Assembly (NCBI RefSeq): GCF_000204055.1
Contig: NW_006768771.1
Coordinates: 1,637,681-1,701,680, forward strand
Direction: 5' to 3'
DNA length: 64,000 nucleotides
Source: Melampsora larici-populina 98AG31
Taxonomy: Eukaryota; Basidiomycota; Pucciniomycetes; Pucciniales; Melampsoraceae
Shown: positions 1-11,888 of the stretch, in pieces
Layout of the letters: every line of letters begins with the position of its first letter
How positions within the stretch are numbered: the stretch's first letter is position 1
Program-made: the position numbers and the translations under genes
Notes under the pieces: generated by a model
What the model saw: only the letters and a program-made list of their open reading frames with translations
What the model was told of the DNA's origin: nothing
The model's database searches: none

Positions 1-1038
1 CAACAGCAACAACAACATCAACAACAGATTCATCATCATGCACCACATCAACAGCCTCAAGGCCCGTCCCACGCACATCATCATTCGCAAAGTGGACCAC
101 CTAACAACATGATGCCCGCACCCATCCCACCTCCTATGCATCTTCCACCACACGCTACTGGAGGACCTCCTCATCATCACCATAATCCGATTGGAATGCC
201 AGAAGAAGAAGGCAACGGAGGCGGTCCAGGAGGAGGGATGGTCGTCACGATGGGATACGGACCTCCACTTCCTCCTCCGATCCCACCTTATCTATATCAT
301 CATCAACCACAACCACAACAACCTCAACCTCAATCACCTTATAACGGATCGTATCGTAATAATGGAGGGGCTAATAACGGAGGATTTGGTCCGCCTGTTC
401 AAGGTTTTAATAATGGACCCAATAACGGAGCTTATTATGCTGGAAGTCCTAATGGAGGTAATAGTGCAAATGGATCACTTCCACCCCAACATTTCAGTCC
501 ACGTTGAGTTTTTTTTTCGGATTTGATTTATCATTCGATTCTCAACTGATTTGATTTGATTTGGATTTGATTTGGATGGATGGATGGAATAGATGGACCA
601 CCTGTGCCTGGTTTACCTCCTCCTCAACAACAGCCACCGCCACCTCCTCAACAAATGTATCAAGGACCTCCACCACCACATCATCAGATGTTTCAAGGAG
701 GACATCCGGTTCCTCCAGGACCAGGACCTGGACCTGGAGGAAGAGGTGTACCGATGTATGCTTATGGACCTAGTTGAGTGGTTTTTTTTCTTGGAATTGA
801 TATATATATATGTAGATTTTTGACTGTTTGACTTGTTTTTTTTGGTTTAGATATGGGATTCGGACCACCTCCACCTGGATATGGAGGAACGAATGGTGGA
901 GGGAATGGGAATACAGGAAGCTCAATGGTGGGTACGGCTAATGGACCTAATAATGGGAATCATGGAAATGGGAATGGGAATGGACAGTTTGATCAAGGAG
1001 GAGGAGGACCACCACCACCACCGCCAACTGCTCAGTAA
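1..1038 (+). CDS. C-terminal part of a Pro/Gly/Asn/Gln/His-rich protein (5' end outside window)
   Basis: Frame 1 is open from base 1, so the gene begins upstream. I read three exons: 1-502, 593-772 and 851-1038 (stop TAA). Both introns (90 and 78 nt) start with GTTGAG and end in TAG, and joining them keeps one frame. The protein is almost entirely low complexity: Gln/His runs near the start, then Pro-rich, Gly/Asn-rich and Met/Gln/Pro segments, ending in a poly-Pro stretch and PTAQ. There is no folded domain in the visible part. Such tails are seen on transcriptional co-regulators and RNA-binding proteins (for example LUFS-domain or Pumilio-type proteins), but nothing here distinguishes between them. 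Exon structure is well supported; function is unknown. Confidence 0.75.
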
Positions 1039-1609
1039 GATGAGAGTGTGTTTGGTTTAGTGAGGTTCTGGATGGGCTTGATGAATACCATGACTAGCTT
1101 AATAAGACAATTATGGTTACTTTGACGATCGGAATGATTGTATTGATGATCACTAGAGGTGGTTGGAAAAAGTTTTGAGATGGATTGGAGATTGGTTGAA
1201 GATTGGTTGAAGATTGGTTGAGGTTTTTTTCTTTGGTAAGAAAATCAAATCAATGAAATTATGGAAAGTTATTATTTTTTATATGGTATGAAAGATATAT
1301 TTTTTGTGTGTGTTTGTGTGCGTGTGCGTGAGAGAGAGAATGGAGAGAGAATGGAGAGAAAGAGAGAATGGAGAGAATTCAGGTTGTGATAAAGTGGGAA
1401 GATTAAAAACCTAGATTGAGATTGAGTGTAGTTATAGAAGAGTATGAGATGTTTTATGATAAAAGTGATCATTTTGAGATATGTTAGAGTGATTGGAGAG
1501 ATTACAGAATTCAGTGATGGATGAATGTGATGGAGATGGTATGTAAGATGTCAGTAGAGTGTTACAGAAGTGTGAAATGTGAAGTATAAGAGTTTATTAA
1601 TCAGTGTTG
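1039..1609. other. Intergenic with short simple repeats
   Basis: Likely 3' UTR of the upstream gene and promoter of the next. It contains three tandem copies of a 12-bp GATTGGTTGAAG-like unit (about 1187-1223) and a GT/GA microsatellite (about 1302-1378). No credible ORF. Confidence 0.6.
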
Positions 1610-3126
1610 ATGACCGTCTTTACTGAAATCCAAATTAGTGAAACAGACAGTATGAGTCAAGCTCAAGGACCCAATGAGAATGTTCTTCAAGAGATCAATC
1701 TAATCTCAACTATCATTCCAACTTCAACTTCAACTTCGATTCGTAGATCAACTCATTCTTCTTCAAGTAGAACTACTTCTCGTCATTCTTCTTCGGGTCC
1801 TCATTCTAGAACTTTATCTCAAGGTAAACTAAATTCAATCCAAACCATCAAACCATCAAACCATCACTAATGATTTTTGAACTAAACAAAAAGAACCATC
1901 CGAAGCATTATTTGCTGATCAATCTTCACCATCATACTGTACATTACCATTACCAAGCACATCATGCAACAAACAAGCGCCAAATGAAAAAGGGAATCAA
2001 CTTGGAAAACCTGTGAATTTGGAATGGATCAATGATATGAAACAACGACATATCTTATTAAACAATCTTAAAAGAAATCAATTAATTGAAACTAATTCGA
2101 CGACCAACAATTTGAAAACATCATCTGATCATCTTGAATTGATGGGAAAAGTGGTTGGAGATGATCCTGAGTTGGTTATGAAACTTTTGATGGCTCCTTT
2201 GGTGCCTCCTTTAGGTTTTGCTATGGTGAGTCCTGGGATTTATCGGTGAGTTGAGTTTTGTTAAAACTTGGTATTATCTGTTCAGGAGAATTTAACGTTT
2301 CTTTGCTTTCTCTGATTTTTGGTAGTTCTGGACATCCTAATTATAGGAATTTTGCTTTTTTGGAGGGGTTGAAACTTACTTCGATCATGTAAGTTTTCAA
2401 CTCAATTATTTTAACTAACTCGAGATGGATTCATAGGTTTATTGATTTGATCAATTTTTGTGCTGGTTTAGGTATCTTTGTGCTGATAATTATAGACCAC
2501 ATACGTTTAATTGGGCACAAGATCGTGGATTGAAAATCTTTCATTACAGGTAACCCCAAAAACTGATAAAAAAAAGCAATCATCAAGATTTTTCTCAAGG
2601 TTTTCTGATCAAAACTTTCTTGGAGTTGAATTTGTATAGAATTGATTTATCAAAAGATCCCAATTCACCAATCACACCCCACTCGATCTACAGCGAAGCA
2701 TTAACCGACATCTTAGACACCCGAAACCATCCGATCTTAATCCATTGTAACAAAGGCAAAAACCGAGTAGGAACAATCTGTGCCATCTTACGTAGGTATC
2801 AAGCATGGAACTTAGATTCTATTCAAGATGAATGGAATAAGTTTTTCGGTGAACTTGCTCCTCCTGGTAGGAATATGATTTGGAGTCCGGGTCCTTTGAT
2901 CGATCATGGTTTGGAGGAGTCTAAGGCCAACGGGGGGAAGGGTCGGAAGAGTAAGGTCGATGTTAGTCAAGCTAGAATTAATGAATGGAATGTAAGTTTT
3001 TGGGTTGGTTTTTGATTTGGTTTGATTTTGATTCGATTCGTTTTGGGGTTTTGGGGTTTGTAGTATATTGAAGAATTTCCAATGGAAATCATTCAAGTGG
3101 ATCCGAAATGGTTACCTGCTTGGTGA
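1610..3126 (+). CDS. SIW14: Siw14/Oca-family dual-specificity (inositol pyrophosphate) phosphatase
   Basis: Six exons: 1610-1823, 1894-2245, 2326-2388, 2472-2549, 2640-2991, 3064-3126; every junction is GT-AG and phases agree, giving 373 aa (359 if ATG 1652 is used; both ATGs are in frame). The first ~150 residues are Ser/Thr/Asn-rich and probably disordered. The catalytic half starts near a PLGFAMVSPGIYRSGHPN segment, continues through a YLCADNYRP strand, and carries the Cys-based P-loop HCNKGKNRVG (about 2740-2770), matching HCxxGxxR of the PF03162 family. Known family members (Siw14, Oca1/2) hydrolyse inositol pyrophosphates or act in stress and cell-cycle signalling in the cytoplasm. The exact subfamily is not resolved; Siw14 is my best choice because of the intact HCxxGK.R loop. 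Confidence 0.85.
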
Positions 3127-4182
3127 TCATCTTTTTTTCATATATAAGATCTTAATTTTCTTTACAAAACTGAAGAAACAAACAAAAAAACAGGTTGATA
3201 TAGTTGATGTATATTTATAGTAGTTCTCGTTCAACTTCAAGATGTACTCTTTTTCCTTTTTTCGATTTCTTTTTTTTTCGTATGTTGTACAATTGTCTCT
3301 TAATGAACGGTATTACTATTAGGATTTTTTGTTTTGATTATTGTGGGGTTTTTTTGAAATGGGATTTGAATTAGATTGTGATTACAGAAGTTGAAAATGA
3401 CAGGATTGCAGGAAGAAATTTCTATAAGAAAACATGAGTTGATCGGGTTCAAGGATTTGATTTGATGAGTGCATGTAGAGGATTAAATTAATGACCAACG
3501 AATGTAAACGTTGAACCTTGGGGTTTTTCAAGATGGGTTTTTTTTCCTCAAGAGCCATTTCAAGGATGTAAATGTAAAAATTGAATACATATGTTATTAG
3601 ACTACTTTAATCGATTTTAATGCTTATCAGATTCAGATTCAAACATCCATGTTGACGATTTTTTTGGGAAATGTTTTTAAACCCAGTCACTCACAAACTT
3701 AGATAAAAAGACTTGTTAGTTAGGTGTGGCAAAAAGTCCCTCGGTACTCAGACCAAGGGACGGTTAATTTCAATTCATCCCTAAACCTAACACCTCACGG
3801 GGTGGCCAGCGGACAACAATGTTATAAAGCTCACACTAGAATGAAAAGCTAAAATAACGAAACTTAACGCCTAATGAGGATAATAATAAACACTAAAATA
3901 ACCATATCAACATATCTCCTAAAAAGACCAGTACTACCATCAAAGTAACTATAACTGAATAATCAAACATAAAATAAAACCATCAACCAAATAAGGGAGG
4001 AGAGGGTGGGTTGAAAAAATTTCTTAACTCTTCAGAAAGATCACTAGCTAAGAATTTGTGAGTGAGATGAGGGAAAGAAGTTGAATAGAAGAAACGGTAA
4101 AGAAGAGGAAAACGATTTATGACGTCAATCCAAAATCATCTTCTAATGTAAAAAAGATCCGACCCGTCGGAACATCATGTAA
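3127..4182. other. Intergenic, no gene seen
   Basis: AT-rich, with stops in all frames. The first ~200 bp are probably the 3' UTR of the phosphatase gene. A hairpin-like stretch around 3735-3790 (two copies of a TCCCT/AGGGA motif) may be a decayed repeat. Confidence 0.5.
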
Positions 4183-4343
4183 TTACGGTACTCAAAGCAA
4201 GTATGTACGCGTACATACTTTTTGCTACATAGTTTTTTTGGCGGGGAAAACGAGTCCAAAAGTATATTCGTTTATTTTCCCCGCCAAAAAAAGGTATATA
4301 CGACAACTATATACGTGTAACTATGTAGCTTTGAGTACCGTAA
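4183..4343. mobile_element. Foldback MITE with nested palindromes
   Basis: The ends are a perfect 16-bp inverted repeat (TTACGGTACTCAAAGC at 4183 and its complement ending at 4343). Inside lie further complementary pairs: CTACATAGT/ACTATGTAG and a GGCGGGGAAAA/TTTTCCCCGCC arm. The hexamer ATGTAA directly abuts both ends (4177-4182 and 4344-4349), which fits a 6-bp target-site duplication. There is no ORF, so it is non-autonomous. Superfamily is not assigned. Confidence 0.75.
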
Positions 4344-4753
4344 ATGTAAAGTCCTGTTGTTTTAACATTCCTATCTGTTAATAACAAGTGACCAACTTCA
4401 ATATGATATGTAAGTATGTAATTCGTTTGATTGTGCTATGTATTACTCTTTAACAGATTTGCAGTGAAGAACGAAGTGCATGTACTTTTTTTGAAGTAAT
4501 TCATCTGGTGGGTTCAATAAAACTTTCTATAATCCCTTGTTGGATTTTGTTATCAAATCTTTCCTGTGATATCAAGTCAAAATTTGTAAAGGAGACAAGT
4601 TTAAGTCAAAAAAGGTCTTTATGACTCGGCATAGTAGCATCGAGTCATGGATCGTAATAGTAACTTGAAAGGCAAAGATGAACTCGATGAACACATCACA
4701 CGATGTGTTCTCAACCGAGTGAACATGAGAAAATGATATCGTTTCAACATAGA
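4344..4753. other. Intergenic, no gene seen
   Basis: AT-rich spacer between the MITE and the tandem array. No supported ORF or repeat. Confidence 0.4.
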
Positions 4754-5419
4754 ACTCATAAAGTATGATGAAGAAGCTCGGACGTTTAACAAGGAAAGGG
4801 TTTTCTATCGAACTATTATTATTATTAAGAGCAATATGTAAGACTGGTGAAACTATTAAAAGATTAAATCGTATTAAAAAACTTGAAAAAAGAAACAAAA
4901 TTATTAAAAAGATCAAGACGAGAAGAACACATAGGGTATGATGAAGAAACTCGGGCGTTTGACAAGGAAAGGGTTTTTCATCATTCTATTGATAAGAGCA
5001 ATGTGTAAGACTCGTCAAACTATTGAAAGATTGAAACGTATTAAAAAACTTGAAAAAAGAAACAAAATTATTAAAAAGATCATGACGAGAAGAACACATA
5101 GGGTATGATGAAGAAACTCGGACGTTTGACAAGGAAAGGGTTTTTCATCATCCTATTAATAAGAGCAATGTGTAAGACTCGTCAAACTATTGAAAGATTG
5201 AAACGTATTAAAAAACTTGAAAAAAGAAACAAAATTATTAAAAAGATCATGACGAGAAGAACACATAGGGTATGATGAAGAAACTCGGACGTTTGACAAG
5301 GAAAGGGTTTTTCATCATCCTATTGATAAGAGCAATATGTAAGACTCGTCAAACTATCCAAAGATTGAAACGTATTAAAAAACTTGAAAAAAAAATTATT
5401 AAAAAGATCAAGACGAGAA
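4754..5419. repeat. 167-bp tandem repeat, about four units
   Basis: A unit beginning AGAAGAACACATAGGGTATG recurs at 4921, 5088 and 5255 (period 167), with a diverged copy at about 4754-4920 and a last unit shortened by 6 bp (161). The inner copies are nearly identical, so the expansion is recent. As 167 is not a multiple of 3, the array cannot encode one repeated peptide, though short Lys-rich ORFs occur in it. It ends at the 3' end of gene A on the opposite strand. Confidence 0.85.
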
Positions 5420-5422
5420 TTT

Positions 5423-6896
5423 TTAAACGAGATAAGTCATCAAAGAAGCATGAATAAGAGATTTAGCATATTCACAATATTCACTTTCTTCAGAACGAAC
5501 CGATTGATGAAGTGGTTCTTTAAATTTTACTACTCTGTTTAACTTCTTCTCAGCTTCTGCGTTAGCTTTGATCCATTTGTTAACTGCATCTCCAAGTCGT
5601 TCTCCATGAGCTTTGATAAACCCGCGATGTTTTAATCGACGTGCTGAGATCATCGAACGGGTTTCGATATCGTTCTTGTCTGGTAAAGAGTCAGCTGAAC
5701 GGAATTGTAAAAACGTTTCAAGAGAGAAAGCTTAGTTAATCTGTTACTACTTCATGGATCGAGTGAAGAAGATATGTATATAGTCAATTCAGAAAAGCTT
5801 GGCCATATTTTGCACGTCGCAAAACTCCAACAACTTATCGTGAAAACTTTGACAAGTCTGAATTGGCTAATGTATGTGCTAAAGAAGAAGAGGAAGAAGA
5901 AAAACCAAATCTCACCGTCTACGACCATCTTGCCTTTTCCCTTTGATTTCGTGAAATCTTGTTCTGATTGTTGTAGTTTACCCAATGCTTCAGCTTGAAC
6001 TTGTTGTTTGACTATCTCTTGGTGTTCTCTGGCAGTCGAAAAGGTATGTCTTCTTGGTCTCTTGGTAGATCCGGTACCTATTTCAGAACCTATTGTGATC
6101 AAAGAGATCATCACTCTTTAGTATCTTTTCTAATGATCACTACACTTTAAGATGATCAAGTTAGAGATGGAAACGTACGGATTTGGTTCTCTGCAATCGG
6201 TTCGGCTCTGGTCTCTTGTCGAGTCTCTTGTCTAATCTCTTGTCTAATCTCTTGTCTAATCTCTTGTCTAATCTCTTGTCTAATCTCTTGTCTAGTCTCT
6301 TCTCTGGTATGTTCCATGCTGATGATCAAGGTCTCCACCGAATCGGAAGGGTCCTCTTGATCATCACGTGCTTCGGAAGCGACCAATGGGACGTAATGGA
6401 CGTTGTGCACGTCGGATGATTTGGATGTCTATATTTGAAGCAAGCGGTAGGGAGGTTGGAAAGAGAGAACGCCAGGAGAGGAAAGAAAGTTGATAATCAA
6501 AACTGAACGTGTCCGAGATACTCACCGATGCCTTCTTTCCAAATGCAATCGGGAACAACTTCTTCAATTTACTTTTGAAGCTAGGAGTAGGTTCGACAGG
6601 AGCTGAGTTGATCATAGCTTCGAGATTGATCGTCGATAGCTTTGCTGATGGGGGCGTCGGTGCTTCTGGTTCTGGAGTGCGACGCTCTAGAGCCGAGCCA
6701 TAGCTCTGAGGAGATAGAAAAGCGAGAGTGAATAAAGTGAAAAGATGATAGTAGGAAAGATGAAAGGATTGAACAGAACGAGGTGTTAGAAAAAGAAACA
6801 AGTACGCACTACATCGTCATCTTCGAAGTATGGGGTAACAAATCCTCGGATCAATGGATCCTCATGCTCGAAATAAGGGGTAAAGAATGCTCGCAT
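5423..6896 (-). CDS. Gene A: uncharacterised charged, repeat-containing protein (paralogue of gene B)
   Basis: Five exons on the minus strand: 6896-6810, 6705-6526, 6428-6179, 6089-5916, 5694-5423. Phases agree throughout (963 nt, 320 aa). The N-terminus has two similar PYFE segments (FFTPYFEHED and FVTPYFEDDD). Next come an SYGSALER start of exon 2, an SFKSKLKKLFPIAFGKK basic segment, an SKSSDV..VHYVPL segment, and an Arg-Gln-Glu-Ile tract made by a 12-bp DNA repeat (6226-6300), probably helical. No signal peptide, TM segment or known domain. Exon order and sequence parallel gene B at 43005-44529. The last intron (222 nt) is the least certain: an unspliced exon 4 extension or an early stop near 5835 is possible. 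Confidence 0.6.
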
Positions 6897-7090
6897 GTAA
6901 GAGTTATTAAGAACGAGAGGATTAGGACGGTGAAAGGACTTCAGTGAATCAAGAAAGGTTAAGATCTAACAAGAATATGAAGTTGAGTTTTTAAAATGAT
7001 GAGAAGGAAATGGGATACGAAGTGGAATGGACGTGGTAACTTGTAAGTCGTCAAGAAAAAAATCGAGAAGAAACTCGACTCAGTGCAGGT

Positions 7091-7097
7091 TTATATA
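7091..7097 (-). promoter_or_regulatory. TATA-like box of gene A
   Basis: On the minus strand a TATATAA heptamer followed by ACC lies about 195 bp upstream of the gene A start. The paralogue gene B has the same TATATAAACC motif upstream of its start (44637-44643), and the surrounding leader (GACGTGGTAACTTGT-like) is also shared, so the promoter was duplicated with the gene. Confidence 0.5.
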
Positions 7098-7099
7098 GG

Positions 7100-10000
7100 G
7101 AAAGTTTTCCAATTTTTTCTCTTAAATATTTACAAGTTCATGAGTGTATTTGTTTAAGTCATTCGTACTGAACAATAATCAAAAGAGATGGTACATGATC
7201 AAACATATCTGATGATTTGTGATTTGCTGATGACTAGGATTAAGGTGTTAAAAGGGAAATGTGAAGAGTTTCTACTTGTATTGTTAATGATCCCGAAAAT
7301 ATAATACATGGTGCATATTGTTTACATCAACGCGTGGATTATGATGGATTTTCAGTACACGAATTTTGATATTCTGACCATTGAGAGATTGATCGAGGGA
7401 AAATTTTCCGCTTGAATCAGCTTACCCCCGTATCTTTGGTTTCCGTTACTTCATCTTTTCTACTGTTATTACAATCGTTTGCGCACTGTCTTTTCAGAAT
7501 GACCAAGCGGATCAAGAGGCCTAGAATTCGAAAATTATTCTGATTTCCTCATTACTGCGTCTCAAAGGTAGATATCTTCCATCGACTCTTACATTAGTAC
7601 CTGACCATCACGGAATCGCGATGTGAGATGTATACATCGACGCGTTGAATGTGATGGGATGTCACTCCATGCCTTCAGATATCTGGTCGTCAAACGTTGA
7701 TCAAGGAGCGATTATTCGCTCTATCGAGCTGGGCTGCATTTCTTGTTATGATTTCCATCGGTATTCTTTTTATATCACTCGTGCTCGTCGTATCAATAAC
7801 AAAGCAGAAGCGGTACGGAAGTGAGTATGTTTTTTTGCTTTGTCCGTCATCCGCACTATGTTGGCCTTCTTTATGGATCCCAAGATCATGTGGCAAGCGA
7901 CATTCTCATATTTAAAGAGCGAACATGGTAAATACGCAGTCCACCTCTCCAATTATCTGGATGTTATGGATTAATCAAGGAGTGCCTTCGAAAGCAATTC
8001 CTCCTTCCATTTCGTTTCTTACTCACTGTATACTTTCTTGTTGGTCAGGCTCTATTGAGTCTTTAAAGAGATCGGTATACGAAGCCTTTATGATTCATGA
8101 TCTGGCTTGACATCTTTCAAGATTTCTCTCAATCTTTACCATATCATATGAAGATCAAAAGTTTCAGAGTCTCTTTCAGTCATCTCGTCTTTTCGAGAGG
8201 CCATCGAGACCTGAAAATCCCTCGGAATACGCTAAAGGTTTCCTACATTCAGCGACTGAATCTGCCAGACCTGCAGTCATCGTCTGTACAGTCTCATCCC
8301 AATTTCTTCACGCTGCTGAGGACCATTCAAAGCTCATCTCCATATCTTCTCACAAGTATATCTGTAAGACAATCGATCGGGCAAGCTGCACCTAATAAAC
8401 CCTCAGCACATCTTTATACTTCAGGGAATCGAGTCTCGACTCTCCGGTCTATGATGTGATCTCCAGCTACAACTCGAAAATGGAGATTTTGTCATTCCAC
8501 TTATATTTTGGTATGAGGTGACTTGGATCTGGACTGAAGGTCCAATAATACCTATAGCCAATGTAGAACTCTCATATTGATCTTGTTCATAGACGCCTCA
8601 CAAATCATTTGTCACTCTTCAGGAAAGATAGGCATAAAGTCCAAAGCCTTCACAGTCTACGTTAGTTATCTCGCGCTGCGTGGAAGCAATCGCGACGCGG
8701 GAATTAGGCGCACTGTCCTATATTTCACATCTCTGCAGGCGTCTAGGTGGTCATATGCATTCTCATCAATGAGATTGGTCGCTCAAACTTTCGAGCGTCA
8801 TTCAAAGTACACATCGCCAGGAAGATATATTTCATCGACAACATCTCTACAAGATGATTCACGCCCGAGAACCGCTGTTTATATCTTTAGTTGATCATTT
8901 CGAGTTGTACTGAGGTTATAAGGGCTTGATACGATCTACCAGGATCTAGCGCTTCAAGTTGAAGACCCCAACTGGCCATTTCATCCGCTCCGTGGGACGC
9001 GACAAACGAACAGCACCTTGGTTGATGTGGCTAGCCTCTCCGGATGTGGTATGTATGCGTCTATAGCACAAAGCACGCGTCATCCTTTTCAGCGCTCGAT
9101 AAGTGCCAAATCAATTCAGCCGACGGGGAGCTTTCAACAAACATGACTTTGTGATGTGGAGGCATGATCCCAAGCATTATCATACGCCCTGTCGTGGTGC
9201 GAAGTGAGATTGAGGCATCGTGTTGTAGATAGGTAGTCTTTTACTTGTTAACTTCCTACTGGATTCCATTCCCATTCTAGGTGATACGATCACGACTGTC
9301 TCGCGGCCTTGGAACCTCAAGCGGCACATAAAAGTGTTACACATCAAGGCTCAATCACAGACATTCGTGTTAAGATTTCGAGATATAAATTTTAAAGATG
9401 AGATTGTGGATCGATGAGTTTATGCGATAAATCTAATAAAACCCAGTCGATCTCCTTCAATCAAAGACTGCTGAGTCAGCGTGACTATCAGCGTGACTAA
9501 TATTTGAGAGTATTGCCGAGCCGAACAGTTTATGACGTCTGTAATCAACCCATAATCAACCCACAACTTTCAATTTCTTGCTTCTCAGCGCGAACTCGAT
9601 TAGTCAGCAATCTTTCACAATCAAATGACGCCCATCACCTCTTGAAATACCACACTCGGCCTCTGGTTGAACAGGCCAGAACGTGCGTTGTATGTTTGAC
9701 TTTACATCTCAATCAATACAGGTCACACAGATGGCCTATCATTAGCCTGATTCGCATAGAACAATGGAACACGCTGGTCGTTAGGATTTCCCTCCAAAAG
9801 TAAAGGAAAGCCTGAAGGATATTGAAGAGATAAGAAGTGATCTAATCGATGAAAGTCAAGAAATCATAGGATCAGTTGATGGGTTTTATCATATGAGATT
9901 CAAGTTTTTTTGGTATATTGTGAGTTTATTTCATTTCATCTTTTGTTAATGGTAGGGAATGTCAAGCAAGATGGAATAAAGGTTTTTTCTCTTGGATTGG

Positions 10001-10300
10001 AGATAGTTCAAATTTGTTAACTGAGTGTTTTATTTAGGATTGCATGTAAGGCTTTATTTTGGATGATTGTTTTTTGTTTTTCTTTTCTTTATGGTATAAC
10101 TGGTTTGTATACAAATTGGTGAAGGGAAAAGGAGATGGATCTTAGACAGCTTGTTTTCTTGAAATGTGTGTGAATATGTGTTGTGATTTTTTTATTCTTG
10201 ATTGGGTTTATTCTTTGAAAGAATATTTATGTTTTCTATGACTTGGAATTTAAGAAAGATGATACATGGGTGACTATGGACCAATAAGTTTTCTTAAATA
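7100..10300. other. No identifiable gene; possible decayed coding DNA at 7690-8900
   Basis: Several short ORFs in this stretch (for example 8097-8459 and 8577-8894 on the plus strand) have fairly protein-like composition but do not join by clear splice sites into one product and match no family I recognise. The region from 8130 to 8215 resembles DNA at about 45935-46000 (both contain a TCAGTCATCTCGTC core). I read it as relics of duplicated genes; 8900-10300 shows nothing further. Confidence 0.3.
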
Positions 10301-10441
10301 CACTGAGGACGCTTTCACTTAAGGAATATCTGACCAGAATTCACATTGCAAAAATGGAACATGCACCACCAAATAGACACTTTAAATTTTGCAGAATGTG
10401 ATTTCTCACCAGAAATTGCTTAAGTGAACACACCCTCAGTG
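10301..10441. mobile_element. 141-bp foldback MITE
   Basis: The termini are CACTGAGGACGCTTTCACTT and the inverted complement CACTGAGGGTGTGTTCACTT (10419-10441). The complementarity runs on with gaps for about 50 bp into the element (TCACATT..GCAAAA on both arms). No ORF. The flanks do not give a clear target-site duplication. Confidence 0.65.
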
Positions 10442-10607
10442 TTCAGAGTAATCCAAGATCTGACAGATTGGGGAAACTTTCTAGGATCAGTTGAAGGGAA
10501 GTTATGACAATTGAAAAAGGTACAGGCTTCCCAAATAATACCTAGACTTTCAAGATAAATAAAATTTGGTTGTAAACATCAAAAGATTAGACATCTCTAC
10601 CATCTGT

Positions 10608-10908
10608 CACCATGTCGGTATCCTTGTAGCACGTCGACGTGCACACACGGAGAGTTTTGAAAAAAAACAGAAAGCTGTTTGGTAGGCTTTAGTCTGAGAT
10701 CGGTGCCGAGCACCCTTTGTGAATGACAATTTGACAAAAGAATTTGTGGGATCCTTTGTCAGCAGTTGGGGTCAACTGAGTGCCAACGTCCCAGTTGACA
10801 AAGGGAAGACATGCCTATTGTGGAGACCTCTTTAATGTGTCTTTCAAGTATGTATTGAAAGTATTTGGTGTGTGCACGTGGACGTGCTACACGGATACGG
10901 ACACGGTG
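10608..10908. mobile_element. 301-bp MITE with 41-bp terminal inverted repeats
   Basis: The left arm from 10608 (CACCATGTCGGTATCCTTG, then TAGCACGTCGACGTGC) is matched by the complement of the right arm ending at 10908, with about 4 mismatches in 41. The trinucleotide TGT flanks both ends, fitting a 3-bp target-site duplication. CAC-type ends with a 3-bp duplication resemble CACTA (CMC/EnSpm) elements. Non-coding inside, with a second set of internal short inverted repeats. Confidence 0.7.
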
Positions 10909-11199
10909 TGTGTTGAGGGACAGATAAGTCCAAGCATTACAGATCAAGGTTCCAAAAAAGGTTCTACACAATTATAGGCAACAAAGGCCTGTGGCTTCAA
11001 TGAGCTGAAAGAAATGCATATAAGGTTGTTCAGCACCGCCGGCATATTATCCTTGGATTTGAGTATCCGAGTTAACAGCGGGTATGTGTGTCCGAGGAAA
11101 CATCAGCTAAGTGTGGGTTGAGGTAAATATCCGATGTAACAGTGGACAAATATGCGTGAGGATATCTCAGGCATTCTGGTACCGAGGAAATCATTTACG

Positions 11200-11888
11200 G
11201 GATACAAAGTACAAGCCCGGGCACATCTGCAACTTTGAATCCTTGGTCAGCCAGAAAACGTGGAAAACAGCAACCGTGTCTTGAATTTTTGAAAAAGAGA
11301 ACTCAAAGTTTCCTCAAATCTAAAGGAATGGAACATGGCCCGGCAGTTCTTGCAACTACCAAACTGTTATCACAACTACTTGAAGACCATACATCAACTA
11401 AGCTTGATATTTTTCTTGCTCTCTGTTGGAGCGTTGCAGTCAATTCAAGTAAAATAAAACAAAATGATCAAAAAAAACAATCAAAAGCAAAACAAGACAA
11501 AATTGACAACAATATAACAAGATCAGTTTGAAGAAAATTAACAAAACAATCAAAAAAACAATCAAAAACTAGTGCACAATAGAGAACAATAAAAAGATAC
11601 ATTTGAGAAAAAAATCAAAGAAAACAATTGAAACCAATCAAAACCGATTGAAAACTAAAAGTAAAAATCAAAACCAAAAATCTATTAAGCAGGAGGAATT
11701 GATGACATTGTAGTATAGATCTTCAGAGTACGCGATGAAGTTACACAGTGTGAAGGGATGGAAATGGGTTTTGGGTGTCTGGGCAGAGAACTGGACATTG
11801 AGCTTGGGAATTTGTTTTTGCCCAGATTTCAGCTTGTGTTTGGAAATCTGGACTTCTGGGCACGTGCCCGGGCTTGTACTTTGTATCC
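11200..11888. repeat. 25-bp perfect inverted repeats 689 bp apart (possible non-autonomous element)
   Basis: GGATACAAAGTACAAGCCCG plus GGCAC at 11200-11224 recurs as its exact reverse complement at 11864-11888. The flanking bases outside (ATTACGGG / ATTACAGG) are also similar. The interior is AT-rich, with no convincing ORF. It could be an element end pair or a remnant of two inverted insertions. Confidence 0.5.

Noticed and set aside
4754..5419. Tandem array considered as CRISPR or as a repeated coding domain
   Set aside because: Whole 167-bp units repeat without unique spacers, and 167 is not divisible by 3.
5786..5948. Plus-strand frame with protein-like WPYFARRKTPTTYRENFDK
   Set aside because: Lies antisense to intron 4/exon 4 of gene A, no start, no splice partner; probably chance, though it makes that intron less certain.
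6226..6300. Short regular repeats considered as a CRISPR array
   Set aside because: Repeats are contiguous 12-mers without spacers, inside a coding exon of a eukaryote.
6183..6419. Plus-strand Leu/Ser-rich ORF (LSNLLSNLL repeats)
   Set aside because: Antisense image of the 12-bp repeat that encodes Arg-Gln-Glu-Ile in gene A.
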